Under the pieces are notes generated by a model. That model saw only the letters and a program-made list of their open reading frames with translations. It made no database searches and was not told the origin of the DNA. The position numbers were made by a program, and so were the translations under genes. Shown here piece by piece: positions 44,160 to 55,480 of a DNA stretch of 64,000 nt. Source of the DNA: Collybiopsis luxurians FD-317 M1 (taxonomy: Eukaryota > Basidiomycota > Agaricomycetes > Agaricales > Omphalotaceae); NCBI GenBank assembly GCA_000827265.1, contig KN834825.1:102273-166272 (forward strand), read 5' to 3'. Each line of letters begins with the position of its first letter. Position 1 is the stretch's first letter.

Positions 44160-46526
44160 GGCCTTCATATATCTCACTTTGATCATTCCAAATTAGGAAA
44201 TTATCGCCGAAAATCTGAACCTCCTAGTTTGCTCCTAGTTCAAGTTATATTATCGGAATGTATTTACAACCAAAAACTTCTTTCCATATAAGTATACCGC
44301 AAAGTGCTCTATCAGTATACGATGGGGACGGGTATGATAATCTCCAACTGACAGCATGAGTTCCATCTACTTCAAAGGGAACACGTTACCATCGGAGATG
44401 ATTTGGGGGAAAGCAGGTAGCACAGTCTCATAGATATAAATTCTCGGTCTAGGTATCTCGAAAGATTTACGCGCTACTTGCTCCACCTCAGTTCATCTGG
44501 AACATTTGTTCTTCGTGTTGTACACTTATTATTCGTAAGTGCTATGCTGACACTCAAGGTGGTACCAGGGTACCATCGTCAGGCCCACCCCATAGTACGG
44601 AATTACGTTCACGATCCGCACGATTCACGTTCTTTTTTTGCTTCTAACAATTAAGAATGGCGTTGTTCGGCCAAGTAGCCAAAGACTGTTTTAATGAGAT
44701 ATCGATAGCATAGATTTTGAGAGATGGTGGGGCGGGGAAGAAAATTCGCATTCTTTACAAGTAAATACCACATTTTCGGTCTTCAGTTAAGCGGAGAATG
44801 GCGCAACGTGGCCTTCGAGACTTTGAGTCGGTCCTTCAACTCTCGATAGCAAAATGGGCGTATTTCCTAGTGTACGGAAAAGTTTTAATATTCTCATTCT
44901 TTATTCAGCAAGTGCCTGTGCTACATTCCCAGATTAGGATTGTACACTGTCAATGGGCAAAAAAGATACCTGATATCTCGCCTGAACTCAGGAACCCCCA
45001 AAGTCTCCCTGAGTGAGTAACAATCAATGACCTAGGGCAATTGCAAATTTCACTACGTCCCTCCAAATTAATGCCAGACGAATTCATAATCTGCTTCAAA
45101 AATGTACAAGGTAAGTGTTAATCGCTCGAACTAAAATTCGCCTCAGATATTCATATTCTAAGAGTGGTACGCGCCGAGTGCCATTTATACATATTATGCT
45201 GACACATGAAGTACCGAAGTACTTTCTCAGATACCCCCCACGTAACGAGGAGCAGTTTTCACAATCCACAAGATCATGCTAGTTGAGCCAAGTGTGTTCC
45301 TTCCCCTCGTAGTATGTCCATTAAACCTTCATGAACGGAGCTTGATCCTAAGAGCGGCCTTCCTCGTAGAAATTTCGTGTCCTTCTCAAACGGTTCCCGA
45401 ACTATCGTATGTGGATACCAATCGGTTCAGTGATATTTGCTAACTTGTGTTTACAGCCGTAGCCAAAAGGCCACATTTGCCCGTTCCGATATTAATCTAC
45501 GACGAAATTGGAGGCGATAAATGCGAGGCAATTGTAATTGACGCAGAATAGAGATTCAATTACTCGGTACCCATAACCGTAGTAGTCTCCGCGAAATTGA
45601 CTATTTTATTTTGCAGTTCAAATCGACAAGAATGACAAGGCCCTAAGGCTTTTTGCGTAAATGTTATCCTACAGCTAAGATGAGACCCCTTAGAAAACCA
45701 GTAATTCAATAAATCGGGCGGCAATTAGTTATTCCAATGTATTGCGGCATCCCAATTTTAGTTCAGGAACCCGCTAACGCATATAGCGAGTGTGAATTGG
45801 GATGAATACTCTCCTATACCCTCCTACACCCTCCAACACCCTCCATACTTACAGACTGAAACTAGACGGGGTAATCAGTACAAGGACTATCCCTTATGGA
45901 GGAATCTTAACCATGTACACATCAATTATACCCACACTTGCCGGAGTGCGGAGAGACTGAGTCGCGGCCACTGATATCCACTGATTAGTGGCTTTCGGAT
46001 TAGGCACACGATATGTATTTGTCTGTGGTTGGAATGGAGTAGCCATGGCAAGATCCAAGGTGACCCCTAAGACAAGTTATATTCCTAGCCTGTAATAAGC
46101 ACCCGCCATGCTATTCATTGCCTGTTTATACAAGTGAGGGAACACTTACTCGGTCAGTTTATTCAATATTCTGACTTCCGACACCTTCAATTGTGTTCAA
46201 ATGGATATATTTGCGCTGAGCGTTCATATTGGGTAAGGCTACAGATGGGTTGATTTGTGTTAAGTTATTCGGCCCGACTACGTTTCCACTCTAAATCCGG
46301 CCTTACTCTTCCGTTCGAGTTTCAGTGGATCAATATGGAAGGGAATGAGAGTGTCAGTTATAACTTTCGTTATTCCGTTATGCTATGGTCCGTTTCAGCA
46401 TCGCCGTAAGCTTTTGAAGACGGAGTCACAATGTACAATATGTTTGCCGCATTTCCGACTTCTTCCTGATACACCGAAATGGTTTAGGCATCCATCAGTT
46501 ATTTTTCCTCTACTGTTGAGAATCGA
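44160..46526. other. 2.4-kb stretch without genes
   Basis: No recognised coding sequence. A short CCCTCC(A/T)(A/T)ACA-type microsatellite lies at about 45814-45848. Confidence 0.45.
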
Positions 46527-46534
46527 TATAAATA
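46527..46534 (+). promoter_or_regulatory. TATA box of small secreted protein 2
   Basis: TATAAATA ending 81 nt before the ATG at 46615. Confidence 0.5.
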
Positions 46535-46614
46535 CCGTCGCAAATCGAGGCAGATAATCCAACTTCCTTCACTCCCCGAAGCAAAGTTATTAACCTTCAG
46601 TGTTTACCATCATC

Positions 46615-47001
46615 ATGTTGTTCAAGTTCGCTACTATTTCCTCCGTCGTCGTGGCTTTGCTCCTGAACACGTTGACTGTTGGAGCAGTCCCTCAATTTGC
46701 ACCAGGAGGACAAGCTTGTAAGTTGATTTTCTTCAATCCCAGAGATTTTGTGTAACTGACTTCCTGGCAGGCTCGGGAGCAGGCGACGAGTCTGTGCGTC
46801 GGCTAGTTTTGCCAGGCTTCTTCATGAAATGTTACTGACTCTCGTCTCTTCGATGCAGTGCCCCAACGACCAATTGTGCTGCCACAACACGGGAGCTTGG
46901 GTGTGAGTATTTGGAACCAGATTAAGATATCTTCACCCTTACTTACGGGTGTTACTAGCTGCCAACCGAGTCCCCTCTTTTGTCAAGCTTTCACTTCCTG
47001 A
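46615..47001 (+). CDS. Small cysteine-rich secreted protein 2
   Basis: 70-aa predicted secreted peptide, four exons: 46615-46717, 46771-46793, 46859-46902 and 46959-47001. Signal peptide MLFKFATISSVVVALLLNTL, cleaved near VGA. The mature part has six cysteines in a C..C..CC..C..C order (ACSGAGDESC, QLCCHNTGAWVC, LFC), a disulfide-knot-like spacing. Three introns in so small a gene, all in frame, and a well-placed TATA box support a real gene. It is not a hydrophobin (those have eight cysteines in two CC pairs). Function unknown; a secreted effector-like or antimicrobial-like role is only a guess. Confidence 0.65.
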
Positions 47002-47183
47002 AGATCTTGGTTGCGGACCACATGTACTTCACTTGGGCGCGAAATGCAATTTTGTAAAAGAGTTGTATTCGTAGCATCTGTTGTACTAAGTCATCGCTAT
47101 TCAATTCGGAATTGATGAAACATAGCTTTGAGAAGACACATTGCAACACGAAAGTGAAGGGAGAGAACTGGATCAACGAGAGA

Positions 47184-48217
47184 ATTTTGGAACATACCCA
47201 TTCACTGAGTATAATATTTCGTTCCCGCCACTAATAGCAGGGTCATTACATTAAGTCCGTGTGAGCTTATAGGTTACTCATCAGGAGCAGGCCGAAAAAA
47301 AAAAAACCTGTGAATGAGTAGGAACGAATTTATGACTCCTTTGATTTACATAAATAAATGCCTTGAAGTGCTACTTAGGAAAATCTAAAGTAGTATCACT
47401 ACGAGAGTCCAGAGGACTCTTGATTCACAATGACAATGCGAAAGCTTGAGCTTTAGAGGCTCAACTCGGCTGTGAATTATAAGTATCTGTTATAGAGCGG
47501 AGAATTGTATACCCTACATATGTATGTGATGGCACGAAGGGTTGAGAAAGGACAGATGCTCGGGAGCTGTGCAATGACAGAAGCAAAGTGGAGAATATAA
47601 TTTAATCACCATAGGTGCTTCGGACGCTAAGGAAGGGTGGATGGATGGATCAATTTCTGCCTTGATATGCTGATGACAATGGGATAAGTTATCCAATGTG
47701 TGCAGATGGAACCTATTCACAGATGGTAGATGACATCCTCGGAACAACAAGGACTGATAGATAACTGAGCAAGACCGAAAAGATGGTTGGCTACGTGGTT
47801 GTCTTTGATCGGATCAAAAACGTTGCGGTAGCAGGGCGCAGACTCAGTAACTAGCGTAAAAATACCGCATTTATCATTCGAAAAAATGCTGTAAAGAGCC
47901 AAGAAGGTAGGAGGGAAGAATCTCATGCAAGGATGTCAAAGAGCATCTCTTCTCTGGGAATGCACACTTCTCAATAGGGCGCGCGGCTCAAAATTCAACC
48001 CTATTTAATTAAATTTTCTTAAGTAGCGCTCTTCAAGATATTTATTTTTGTAAATCAAAGGAGTCATGAGTTTGTTCCTGCTCACTCACATATTTTTTGT
48101 TTTTTTTGACCTACTCCTGGTGAGCAATGTATAAGCTCAAGCGGGCTTAATGCATTGGCTTTGCTATTAGCGACGGGAAAGAAATATAATACTCAGTGAA
48201 TGGGTATGTTCCAAAAT
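47184..48217. mobile_element. Foldback-type element with ~200-bp inverted arms
   Basis: The sequence from 47184 (ATTTTGGAACATACCCATTC) to about 47384 recurs inverted at about 48013-48217 with roughly 80-85% match by eye. The 630 bp between the arms have no recognisable gene. Outer ends are CCAAAAT/ATTTTGG; no clean target duplication was found. Probably a non-autonomous DNA element; it sits 180 bp after small secreted protein 2 and ends close to the 3' end of the next gene. Confidence 0.7.
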
Positions 48218-48343
48218 CATCTCGTCCTGTTCCTGGGCCTCCTGGAATCCAAAGCCAAAACCCACCCGTTCCATACGACATAAGCAGTGTTTTTCTGCGT
48301 ATTCCTTGCGTTTAAGATGACGCTTTTCAATCTTCGTTGACGT

Positions 48344-49146
48344 TCAGAAAGAATATGCTGGTGCAAAGAATCCAAGGTCCGAATTGTCCGTTCTCGGGTT
48401 TGTCGCAATGACATCGGGAAGGGAATCGCCAGTAGTTAAACTATCACGATCATACGAAAGACTGTATCGTTCCGCTCCAGTGGGATTTGAAGACTCGGGA
48501 ACACCCAAGAAACTAATGGAAGGTTGAGGGTCTCGAACTGTCTCTCCGCTTTCACTGGGCTGGATTTCGATGCGGAAGAATTGACGGAGCTGGGATTCGT
48601 CGTCGAGGACACTGCAGTCGGCGGCGTAGAACTGGGTGGTAACGTAGTCTGATGGAAGGGACAAATAAATAAGTATCAGTAAGGATTGAGGAGATTTATA
48701 TCATGGGATTTAGTGTATTCGTACCGCCAAGTTGGGATGCAGTGACACAGAGGCCTGTCTCGACGTCCTGAAGCTGGCCATAGAGGAAAGTGATCCCGTA
48801 CTCGCTATAGGACTGCTCCCATCCCATGAACGTTGAGTTGCAGGCGTTGAAAGCGAACTTGGGGCGCAAAAACAATTATCAAATGGATTTACAACTCGAC
48901 GATGCAGTAAGCTCGACGAACCTGATAATTCTGGGGAGCAAATATCTTCAGAAGATGGGCCTCAACACCATTCACAGCGTAGTTGGGGCCTTGGAACGAA
49001 GCGCCAGTACGTGTAATGCTGGGGTTGTCAAGCATAACGAGCTGCAAGGTGCCATTAACGGCTTGCGAGCATTGAATGTCCTGAACAGCTGGGGCGGCAA
49101 GAGCCGCAGAAGCAGTGACAAAGGCAACGAGGGACCAAGAGAGCAT
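48344..49146 (-). CDS. Secreted protein of unknown function, possible beta-trefoil-like
   Basis: 220 aa in three exons: 49146-48922, 48857-48725 and 48648-48344. Signal peptide MLSWSLVAFVTASAALAAP. The mature part has CNSTFMGW, GQLQDVETGLCVTASQLGG and CSVLDDESQLRQFFRIE. The alternating C..LxV and Q-F-x-I patterns resemble ricin-B-type lectin folds, but a QxW motif is not clear and the assignment is weak. The last 60 residues are polar and probably disordered. A TATA box lies 50 nt upstream, and the Copia element is inserted only 228 bp upstream of the ATG, so its promoter may be influenced. Confidence 0.7.
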
Positions 49147-49195
49147 GTGGGAGACAAGGAATGGCGCTCGACTGATTGCTGTAGCACAAGGCCAT

Positions 49196-49203
49196 AATTT
49201 ATA
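49196..49203 (-). promoter_or_regulatory. TATA box of the secreted protein gene
   Basis: TATAAATT on the minus strand, ending 50 nt upstream of the ATG at 49146. Confidence 0.45.
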
Positions 49204-49373
49204 CCCTCCCTCCCGCGGGCAAAAAATACCGTCGGTCGAGGTCTAACCCACCGATCTGATGGGGATGTAATTGAATTCGATCGTGAGCATGAGTAATCCA
49301 TAATGCCGCAAACTTATATGTTCAATGAAGATCTAGATTTTGCTTCAACGACTGGTCTCGTTCATGACAGCCT

Positions 49374-49694
49374 TGTTGAGAAGAGTGGTCCGTAGGTCGT
49401 ATGGACAGCTTGGACACTTACCTATTTGGTACAGATGTTACAGCTTCGTCTTCTACTTCCGTGCAGTGCACGGTTATTCGTTCAGGCAGTCACCACATCT
49501 TCTTATAGTTTATCCTTTCGTAGTATATGAGTACGCAGTTTACATCACCCCACCTCAGTTGATTACCCTACAACTGAGGTGGGTACCATACCTCACGCCC
49601 CGTATTTATCTTACTGACTATCTCCAGACTTACTTTACTTAACAGGTAGAATACGAGTTGATTACCCTACAACTGAGACTTACTTTACTTAACA
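49374..49694 (+). repeat. 5' LTR of the Copia element
   Basis: 321 bp, TG..CA ends, matching the 3' LTR except at one base. Contains internal repeats of GAGTTGATTACCCTACAACTGAG type. Confidence 0.93.
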
Positions 49695-49715
49695 GATTAT
49701 GAGACTCGGCTGTCT
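49695..49715 (+). other. Probable primer binding site of the Copia element
   Basis: Directly after the 5' LTR the sequence GATTATGAG.. contains TTATGAG. This is complementary to the anticodon loop (CUCAUAA) of initiator tRNA-Met, as used by Copia elements that prime with a half-tRNA. Only seven bases match clearly. Confidence 0.35.
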
Positions 49716-49773
49716 CTGAAAATCCCCAGCGAAAATCTTCGAAGAAAAATCTACTCCAGGATAGAATAACAAA

Positions 49774-52700
49774 ATGTCTACGACATCGCAGAGCCTAGTA
49801 ACGGCGCCGAGATTTCCCGAAGCAAAGCAGCTAGTCGGGGAGGACAACTGGAGAGAGTACAAGCGAGAGGTGTTGCTCGCAGTACAATCTCGAAGCCTGA
49901 TGGGATACCTGAGTGGAGCCATTCCCCAACCACCCTCTATTCATCCCACTACCTCACCCACACACATATACAGTACAAGCCCTTTACCCGAGGAATGGGC
50001 CGCCCGCGACGCTATCACTAGGAGCGTTATTATCATGAACATTACCGACCCGATTGGTCTCAGGGTGGATGAAACAAAAAACTCGTCAGCCATCTGGAAA
50101 GAACTAGTGGATAAGTTCGAAAAACGTAACGAGATGAAGATCCACCTAGCCGACGAAGCACTCAGGAAGTGTGTGTACGATCCCGAAACCACTATGGAGG
50201 ACCACGAGAAAAGGATGCGGAATCTCCTGAAGAGACTCCACAACACAGGTGGAACCCTAACAGATGAGCAATTCCGCCTCATCGTTCTCGCATCTATGCC
50301 CAAAGAGTGGAAACACGACACTCGAAATGTCCCAGGGACCGATAGCGAATCGGCGTTTACATTCCTCCATGCCCTCTACCTTGAAAAGAAACAAGAAGCC
50401 GACGAGGAGGAGCGAGACCTCAAGAAGGTTAAGGCACTGATGGCAAAGTACCCCGAGGTCTATGCAGCCGCCGCACAAGGAAGCCCATCCAATACCGGAC
50501 GAACAGCCGGTGATGGGAAGTGCTTTAACTGTGGCAAGCCAGGCCACACTAAGGCGCGCTGCTGGGCAAAAGGGGGCGGCATGGAGGGAAAAGCGCCAAA
50601 GTGGTGGAGATCCAAAGACGACACAGACACTAGATCTGCATCTGTGGATATCCAAGCGAACGCAATAGAAGCTGACCCAGACCCCTCCGAGCTCTACGTC
50701 CTCGCTGCTATCGACAGAGGAATTCATGATGCGAATGAACCCAAACCCTCGAACCTCTATACCTATGAAGCTACCACAGAGGGTACATCACATATACGTC
50801 GAGAACCAGCGCACTTCCCTGACACAAACCGATCTAGACAAATCCCTCCCTTTCTAGTAGAAAGTGGGAATGAGTCAGTCAGGAAGTGTAGCGACGTATA
50901 TAGCGACATACCTGTACAGTTCGAGTGTGTAGAAAATCGTGAGGATTGCATTGCCTGCCAGTCAAGCACACAGTTGAGTCAATCCAAGACAAGAACGTTC
51001 ATCGACTCTGGAGCATCAGAGCACTGCTGGGCAGGATGAGGTGATTTTGTATCGTTCAGAGAGGTCCAGGAGACGTTTGGGAGTAGCGCAATCGCGGGAG
51101 AGGCTGGGAGGTTCAAGATCCACGGTGTCGGCACGGTTGAGTTCGATACGCGCATAGATGGGCAGCGTAAGACAATCCAACTGGAGGGAGTAAAATATAC
51201 CCCGTCCTTCGGACACAACCTAATTTCGCTGTCAGCGCTGGACCGTCGAGGACTGGTGGGTAGCTGGGGAAGGGGTACACTAAAAGTGTACAAGAACGGT
51301 ACACTCGTGCTAGACGGCGTTGGCAAGGGACGAATGTACGAGGTTCTGACTATGGAGCCTACACCCCATGCCTACAGTGCCAGGTCACACGAGAAACCAG
51401 TGGACATAGCGACATGGCACAGGCGACTAGCTCATGTCGCAATTCCTCGAATCCTTCGCATGGCGAACCGTAAGCTGGTCGACGGTCTGCGAGTCAGATC
51501 GAAGAAAGTCGTGGGGATGTGCGAAGTGTGCCTATACGGGAAAGCAACACGGAGACCATTCGATGAGAAAGTGACACATGAGACGGAGGTACTCGAGAGG
51601 GTTCACCTAGACCTATTCGGACCAGCCCGCACGCGGAGCAGAGGAGGTGCCGAATACATGATGTTGTGCACGGATGGGCGATCTGCAGTCCGGATCCCAT
51701 ACTTTCTGCCCGATAAGCGTGCACAAACAACGCTGAAGGAATTGCACAAGTACCGAGTAATGGCCGAGCGGCAGACAGGGAGGAAATTGAGAATAGTGAG
51801 GTTCAATGGCGGAGGCGAATTTGACAACACCCTGATGGATGCATACTGCGCAGAGCATGGAATCGTAGTGGAGAAAATTACTCCATATTCATCTGCGGCT
51901 AACGGGATGGCTGAGAGGGGGAACAGGACCGTCATCGAAGGGGTACGTACAGAGCTGGAAGACTCAGGACTACCCCCATCCTTCTGGGCCGAAGCAGGCG
52001 CCACATTCACCTATGTTGACAACTTCGTCCCAACAGCGAGGTTCCCTGATGAAGTCCCAATGGAAGTCTGGTCGAAGAAAAGGCAGGATGTCTCGCACCT
52101 GCGCCCGTTCGGTTGTGACTGCTGGGTAACCCTGCATAGCACACAGACGGATGGGAAGTTGAGCAGACAAGCAGTGAAGGGCCGCCTTCTGGGATATATA
52201 GGAAGGAGGGGATATCGCATCTGGTTGCCAGAGTCCAAGAAAATCGTCGAGTCAAGGGATGTGCGGTTCGAGGAGGGGGTAGCGAAGAGGACACGAACAG
52301 ATCCCGAGTCTGTTGATCCCGACGAACACGGCGATCCCGCGATTGTCGACTTGCCGAAAACTGACTCGGCAATTGATTCCTCCGACGCTGCGCCCGCATC
52401 CACACCTACGTCCGCACCTGCTCCCGCTCCGTTACCCTCTTCACCTCCCACTCCAACACGAACACTGCAATCCCGCGACGAGCAGAGGAACCTGAATGTC
52501 GACGCATTAATTCGAAAGGAAATGAATTGGAGCCACTCACCTCCGAAGGCGCTTTCATCAATTGTACGGAACACCCCTACTCCCTTCTGCTCTATTTCGA
52601 AAAATCCATGGGTCTTTGCAGCAACAGTCGGTGAGAAATATGTGCCAAAATCATATGCACAAGCCATGAAGAGACCGGATCTTTGGACCAGGCCGATGGA

Positions 52701-54187
52701 AACTGAATACCAGACGCTCTTAGACAAAGAATGTTGGGATTTAGTAACGCTACCGCCAGGAGCTAATTTAACAAAGGGTAGATGGACTTACGCTATCAAA
52801 TGGGGTCCTACGGGAGAAGTGGACAAGAGAAAAGCGAGGTGGGTAGCCCAGGGCTTCACGCAGATCTATGGGGTGGACTTTGAAGAAACGTATGGAAGTG
52901 TGGCTTGGCTAGAATCCATGCGGCTTATCATTGCCATTATAGTCGTGATGGGACTGTCATTCTTCCATGTCGATTTTAAAGCGGCCTTCCTGAATAGTCC
53001 GATATCGCACGACGTGTACATGGAACAGCCGCACGGATTCGCCAAGCCAGGGGAGGAACACCTGGTATGCAAACTACACAAATCTATATATGGGCTCAAG
53101 CAGGGATCGCATGACTGGCAGGATACCCTAGGTAGAGCGTTCGCAGAAGATGGATATATGTCCTCAAAGGCAGACCCCTCGGTACGATGGCGACGAAAGG
53201 ATGGGAAATATACCATCCATGGCACTTACGGTGACGACGTCTTTGGGGGTACGAGTGAGGAGAAGAGAGCTGTAGTAGTGGAAATGGGCAAGAGATACGA
53301 ATCCGGAGAAGTAACAAATGAAACTCTGTTAGGATGTCAAATATTTCACGATGCGCAAACAGGGTCCATCACGCTCTCTCAAAAGGCATACTTTAATCGT
53401 ATGCTGGAACACTTTGAACTACAACATATAATCACTCGACACACTCCCCTTCCCCAGAATATCCAACAGACCTTAGAACCTGCACCAAACCCGCTTCCAG
53501 AGGAAGACCGAATCTTCATGTCAGATAAACCTTACCGGCAACTACTCGGATCGGCTATGTGGGGACAGGCTTGGTCACGCCCCGACCTTGCATTTGCAAC
53601 AGGGTACCTTGCCCGATTCCAAGCGAACCCAGGGAAGGCACACTGGGATTGTCTAATATGGCTAATTGGCTACATCAAATACACCGCCCACTATACCATC
53701 GTCTACCAACCGCCAAAGTTGAAGTTTCCAGCGCCGGGAGAAGGTATACAACCTATCGGGTTCGTGGATGCAGACTACGGGACATGCGCACAGACCAGAC
53801 GGTCAACATCCGGATATGTGTTCTTCATGGCAGGAGGTCCAGTGTGTTGGAGCTCAAAACGCCAGCCTTTCGTTACCCTGTCGTCGACAGAATCAGAGTA
53901 TGTCTCACTTGCACGAGCAGCCCAACAAGCTGTATGGCTAGCGACGTTTATGGGGGAGGTAGATCTCAAGCTGGATAGCGCTGTGGGTTTGCTGTGCGAC
54001 AATTACGGAGCGGTATGTCTGGCACACAATGCCAAAAAGCAGGTGCTAGTGAAGCACGTTGACACGAAAGCACACTATATTTGAGAGAAGGTCGAGAATG
54101 GGGAAGTGACAGTGAGCGAGGTTCGATCAAAGGATAACGTAGCTGACGGTCTAACAAAGTCACTGGGGGCATCACTCCATAGAGAGT
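49774..54187 (+). pseudogene. Copia gag-pol polyprotein with two in-frame TGA codons
   Basis: One frame from ATG 49774, interrupted at 51038-51040 and 54082-54084, both TGA. Order: gag with a zinc knuckle (CFNCGKPGHTKARC, near 50521); protease active site (DSGASEHCW); integrase with the HHCC domain, first Asp in HLDLFGP and Glu in NGMAERGNR; reverse transcriptase with YGDD in GTYGDDVFGG; RNase H with VDADYG and STESEY. At the integrase second-Asp position the sequence reads RFNGGGEF, so the usual D is N. Both stop sites are where Arg (CGA) would be plausible, that is C-to-T at CpG. This copy is unlikely to encode full enzymes; the frame is otherwise intact through both stops to the last RNase H tail. 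Confidence 0.85.
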
Positions 54188-54226
54188 TCATCAGAGTATT
54201 GGGGCTTGATAGGTGAGGATCCTACG

Positions 54227-54238
54227 GACCAGGGGGAG
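54227..54238 (+). other. Polypurine tract of the Copia element
   Basis: GGACCAGGGGGAG-type purine run immediately before the 3' LTR, the expected plus-strand primer site. Confidence 0.65.
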
Positions 54239-54559
54239 TGTTGAGAAGAGTGGTCCGTAGGTCGTATGGACAGCTTGGACACTTACCTATTTGGTACAGA
54301 TGTTACAGCTTCGTCTTCTACTTCCGTGCGGTGCACGGTTATTCGTTCAGGCAGTCACCACATCTTCTTATAGTTTATCCTTTCGTAGTATATGAGTACG
54401 CAGTTTACATCACCCCACCTCAGTTGATTACCCTACAACTGAGGTGGGTACCATACCTCACGCCCCGTATTTATCTTACTGACTATCTCCAGACTTACTT
54501 TACTTAACAGGTAGAATACGAGTTGATTACCCTACAACTGAGACTTACTTTACTTAACA
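54239..54559 (+). repeat. 3' LTR of the Copia element
   Basis: 321 bp, identical to the 5'LTR except at one position. Followed by target duplication AGCCT. Confidence 0.93.
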
Positions 54560-54571
54560 AGCCTAATTTAA

Positions 54572-55480
54572 ACGAGATCAAAGGTCAGAACACGCGATAA
54601 AATAATTGTGCGTACTCCAGTGGCTTCAACGTGTAGATCTAATGCCAGAGCATTTAATAATAATAACGTCGTACCCGTGTCAATAACTCTGTGCGAGGGA
54701 GGATAGGTATCGAGCCATATGTGATACTCTGCGAAATGCCCCAATAGGTACCAATCCTTTGGTATACAATGGTCCAGTTAGTCACTCTCATTACTGAGCA
54801 AAACAAATGGAAAGTTACACATAAGTGATACTACCGGTGAACTGAGTGCTGTCCGTGCCAACTGCATCAGAAGCCAATCAGCACAAGTCTTGCGGTAGAA
54901 AAATTACGGGCGGATAGTCACCGAAGAACATTTCACTGTTCGACTCTGATTGGGAAGTAATTGGCCCAAATGAAATTGCGACTAGGTTGTGAGAGATGAT
55001 CTTCTGTGTGAACAGGTTGTCAGTTACTGTCGGTATGGACTGCTCATCTTCGACAGTGCTAAAGGTCAAGTCCAAGGGACCAATACTGGAGTAGTTATCA
55101 TTTGTATGCGTTGAAATTCGAGAGTAATTTACCCCAGAATACCGTCGAGCCCATTGAAGCCACTGGACTAATCCGCAACTTCAATGCTTTGTTTGTTGAT
55201 GACGAGAGATGGGCTGAGGGTGACCTGGTCAATGTACTCGGTTGCAGTGGTGATGTTAACGAAGAAAGGAAGGGTGAGTGCCAGTGCACCTTGATGAATG
55301 CAGACCGGAAAAACTTCCCGATCCATAGGAGGTAAAAACTGGACGTGGATGATGGAATGTAGGGTCTACTCGCTCCCCCCTATACATAATATGCATGATA
55401 ACCAGTCCCGCAAATCAGAGTAACTTTTGCCAGGAGTTCTTACCCAGCTGTTCCAATTTATAGTGTCAACGATTAACCGG
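54572..55480 (-). pseudogene. Decayed aspartic protease copy next to the Copia element
   Basis: Minus-strand similarity to exons 2-7 of the gene at 14013, introns included. Recognisable parts are the exon-2 region, the YGSG block, LDGILG, SIPTVTDNLF.., NLVAISFGPITS and VIDTGTTLLLL-like text in exon 7. It is broken by stops (for example in the Ile-Glu-Val-Ala-Asp-stop segment near 55160). The first active-site motif is lost (DTG reads DTI). Exons 8-10 are missing; the match ends at the exon-7 boundary about 12 bp from the retrotransposon. Confidence 0.85.

Larger units (their letters stand above)
49374..54559 (+). mobile_element. Copia-type LTR retrotransposon, nearly intact
   Basis: 5,186 bp with 321-bp LTRs (49374-49694 and 54239-54559) that begin TGTTGAG and end AACA. 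They differ at one position by eye (A/G in GTGC[A/G]GTGC). The target duplication AGCCT is at 49369-49373 and 54560-54564. The internal order is gag, protease, integrase, reverse transcriptase, RNase H, which defines Copia. One LTR difference means a recent insertion, yet the coding frame has two TGA codons. Confidence 0.95.

Noticed and set aside
45814..45848. CCCTCC-type short repeat, considered as telomere-like or CRISPR-like
   Set aside because: Only a few irregular units; an ordinary microsatellite.
50257..50727. Minus-strand frames of 156 and 238 codons within the Copia element (also 52011-52727)
   Set aside because: They are antisense shadows of the gag-pol frame, with no family features.
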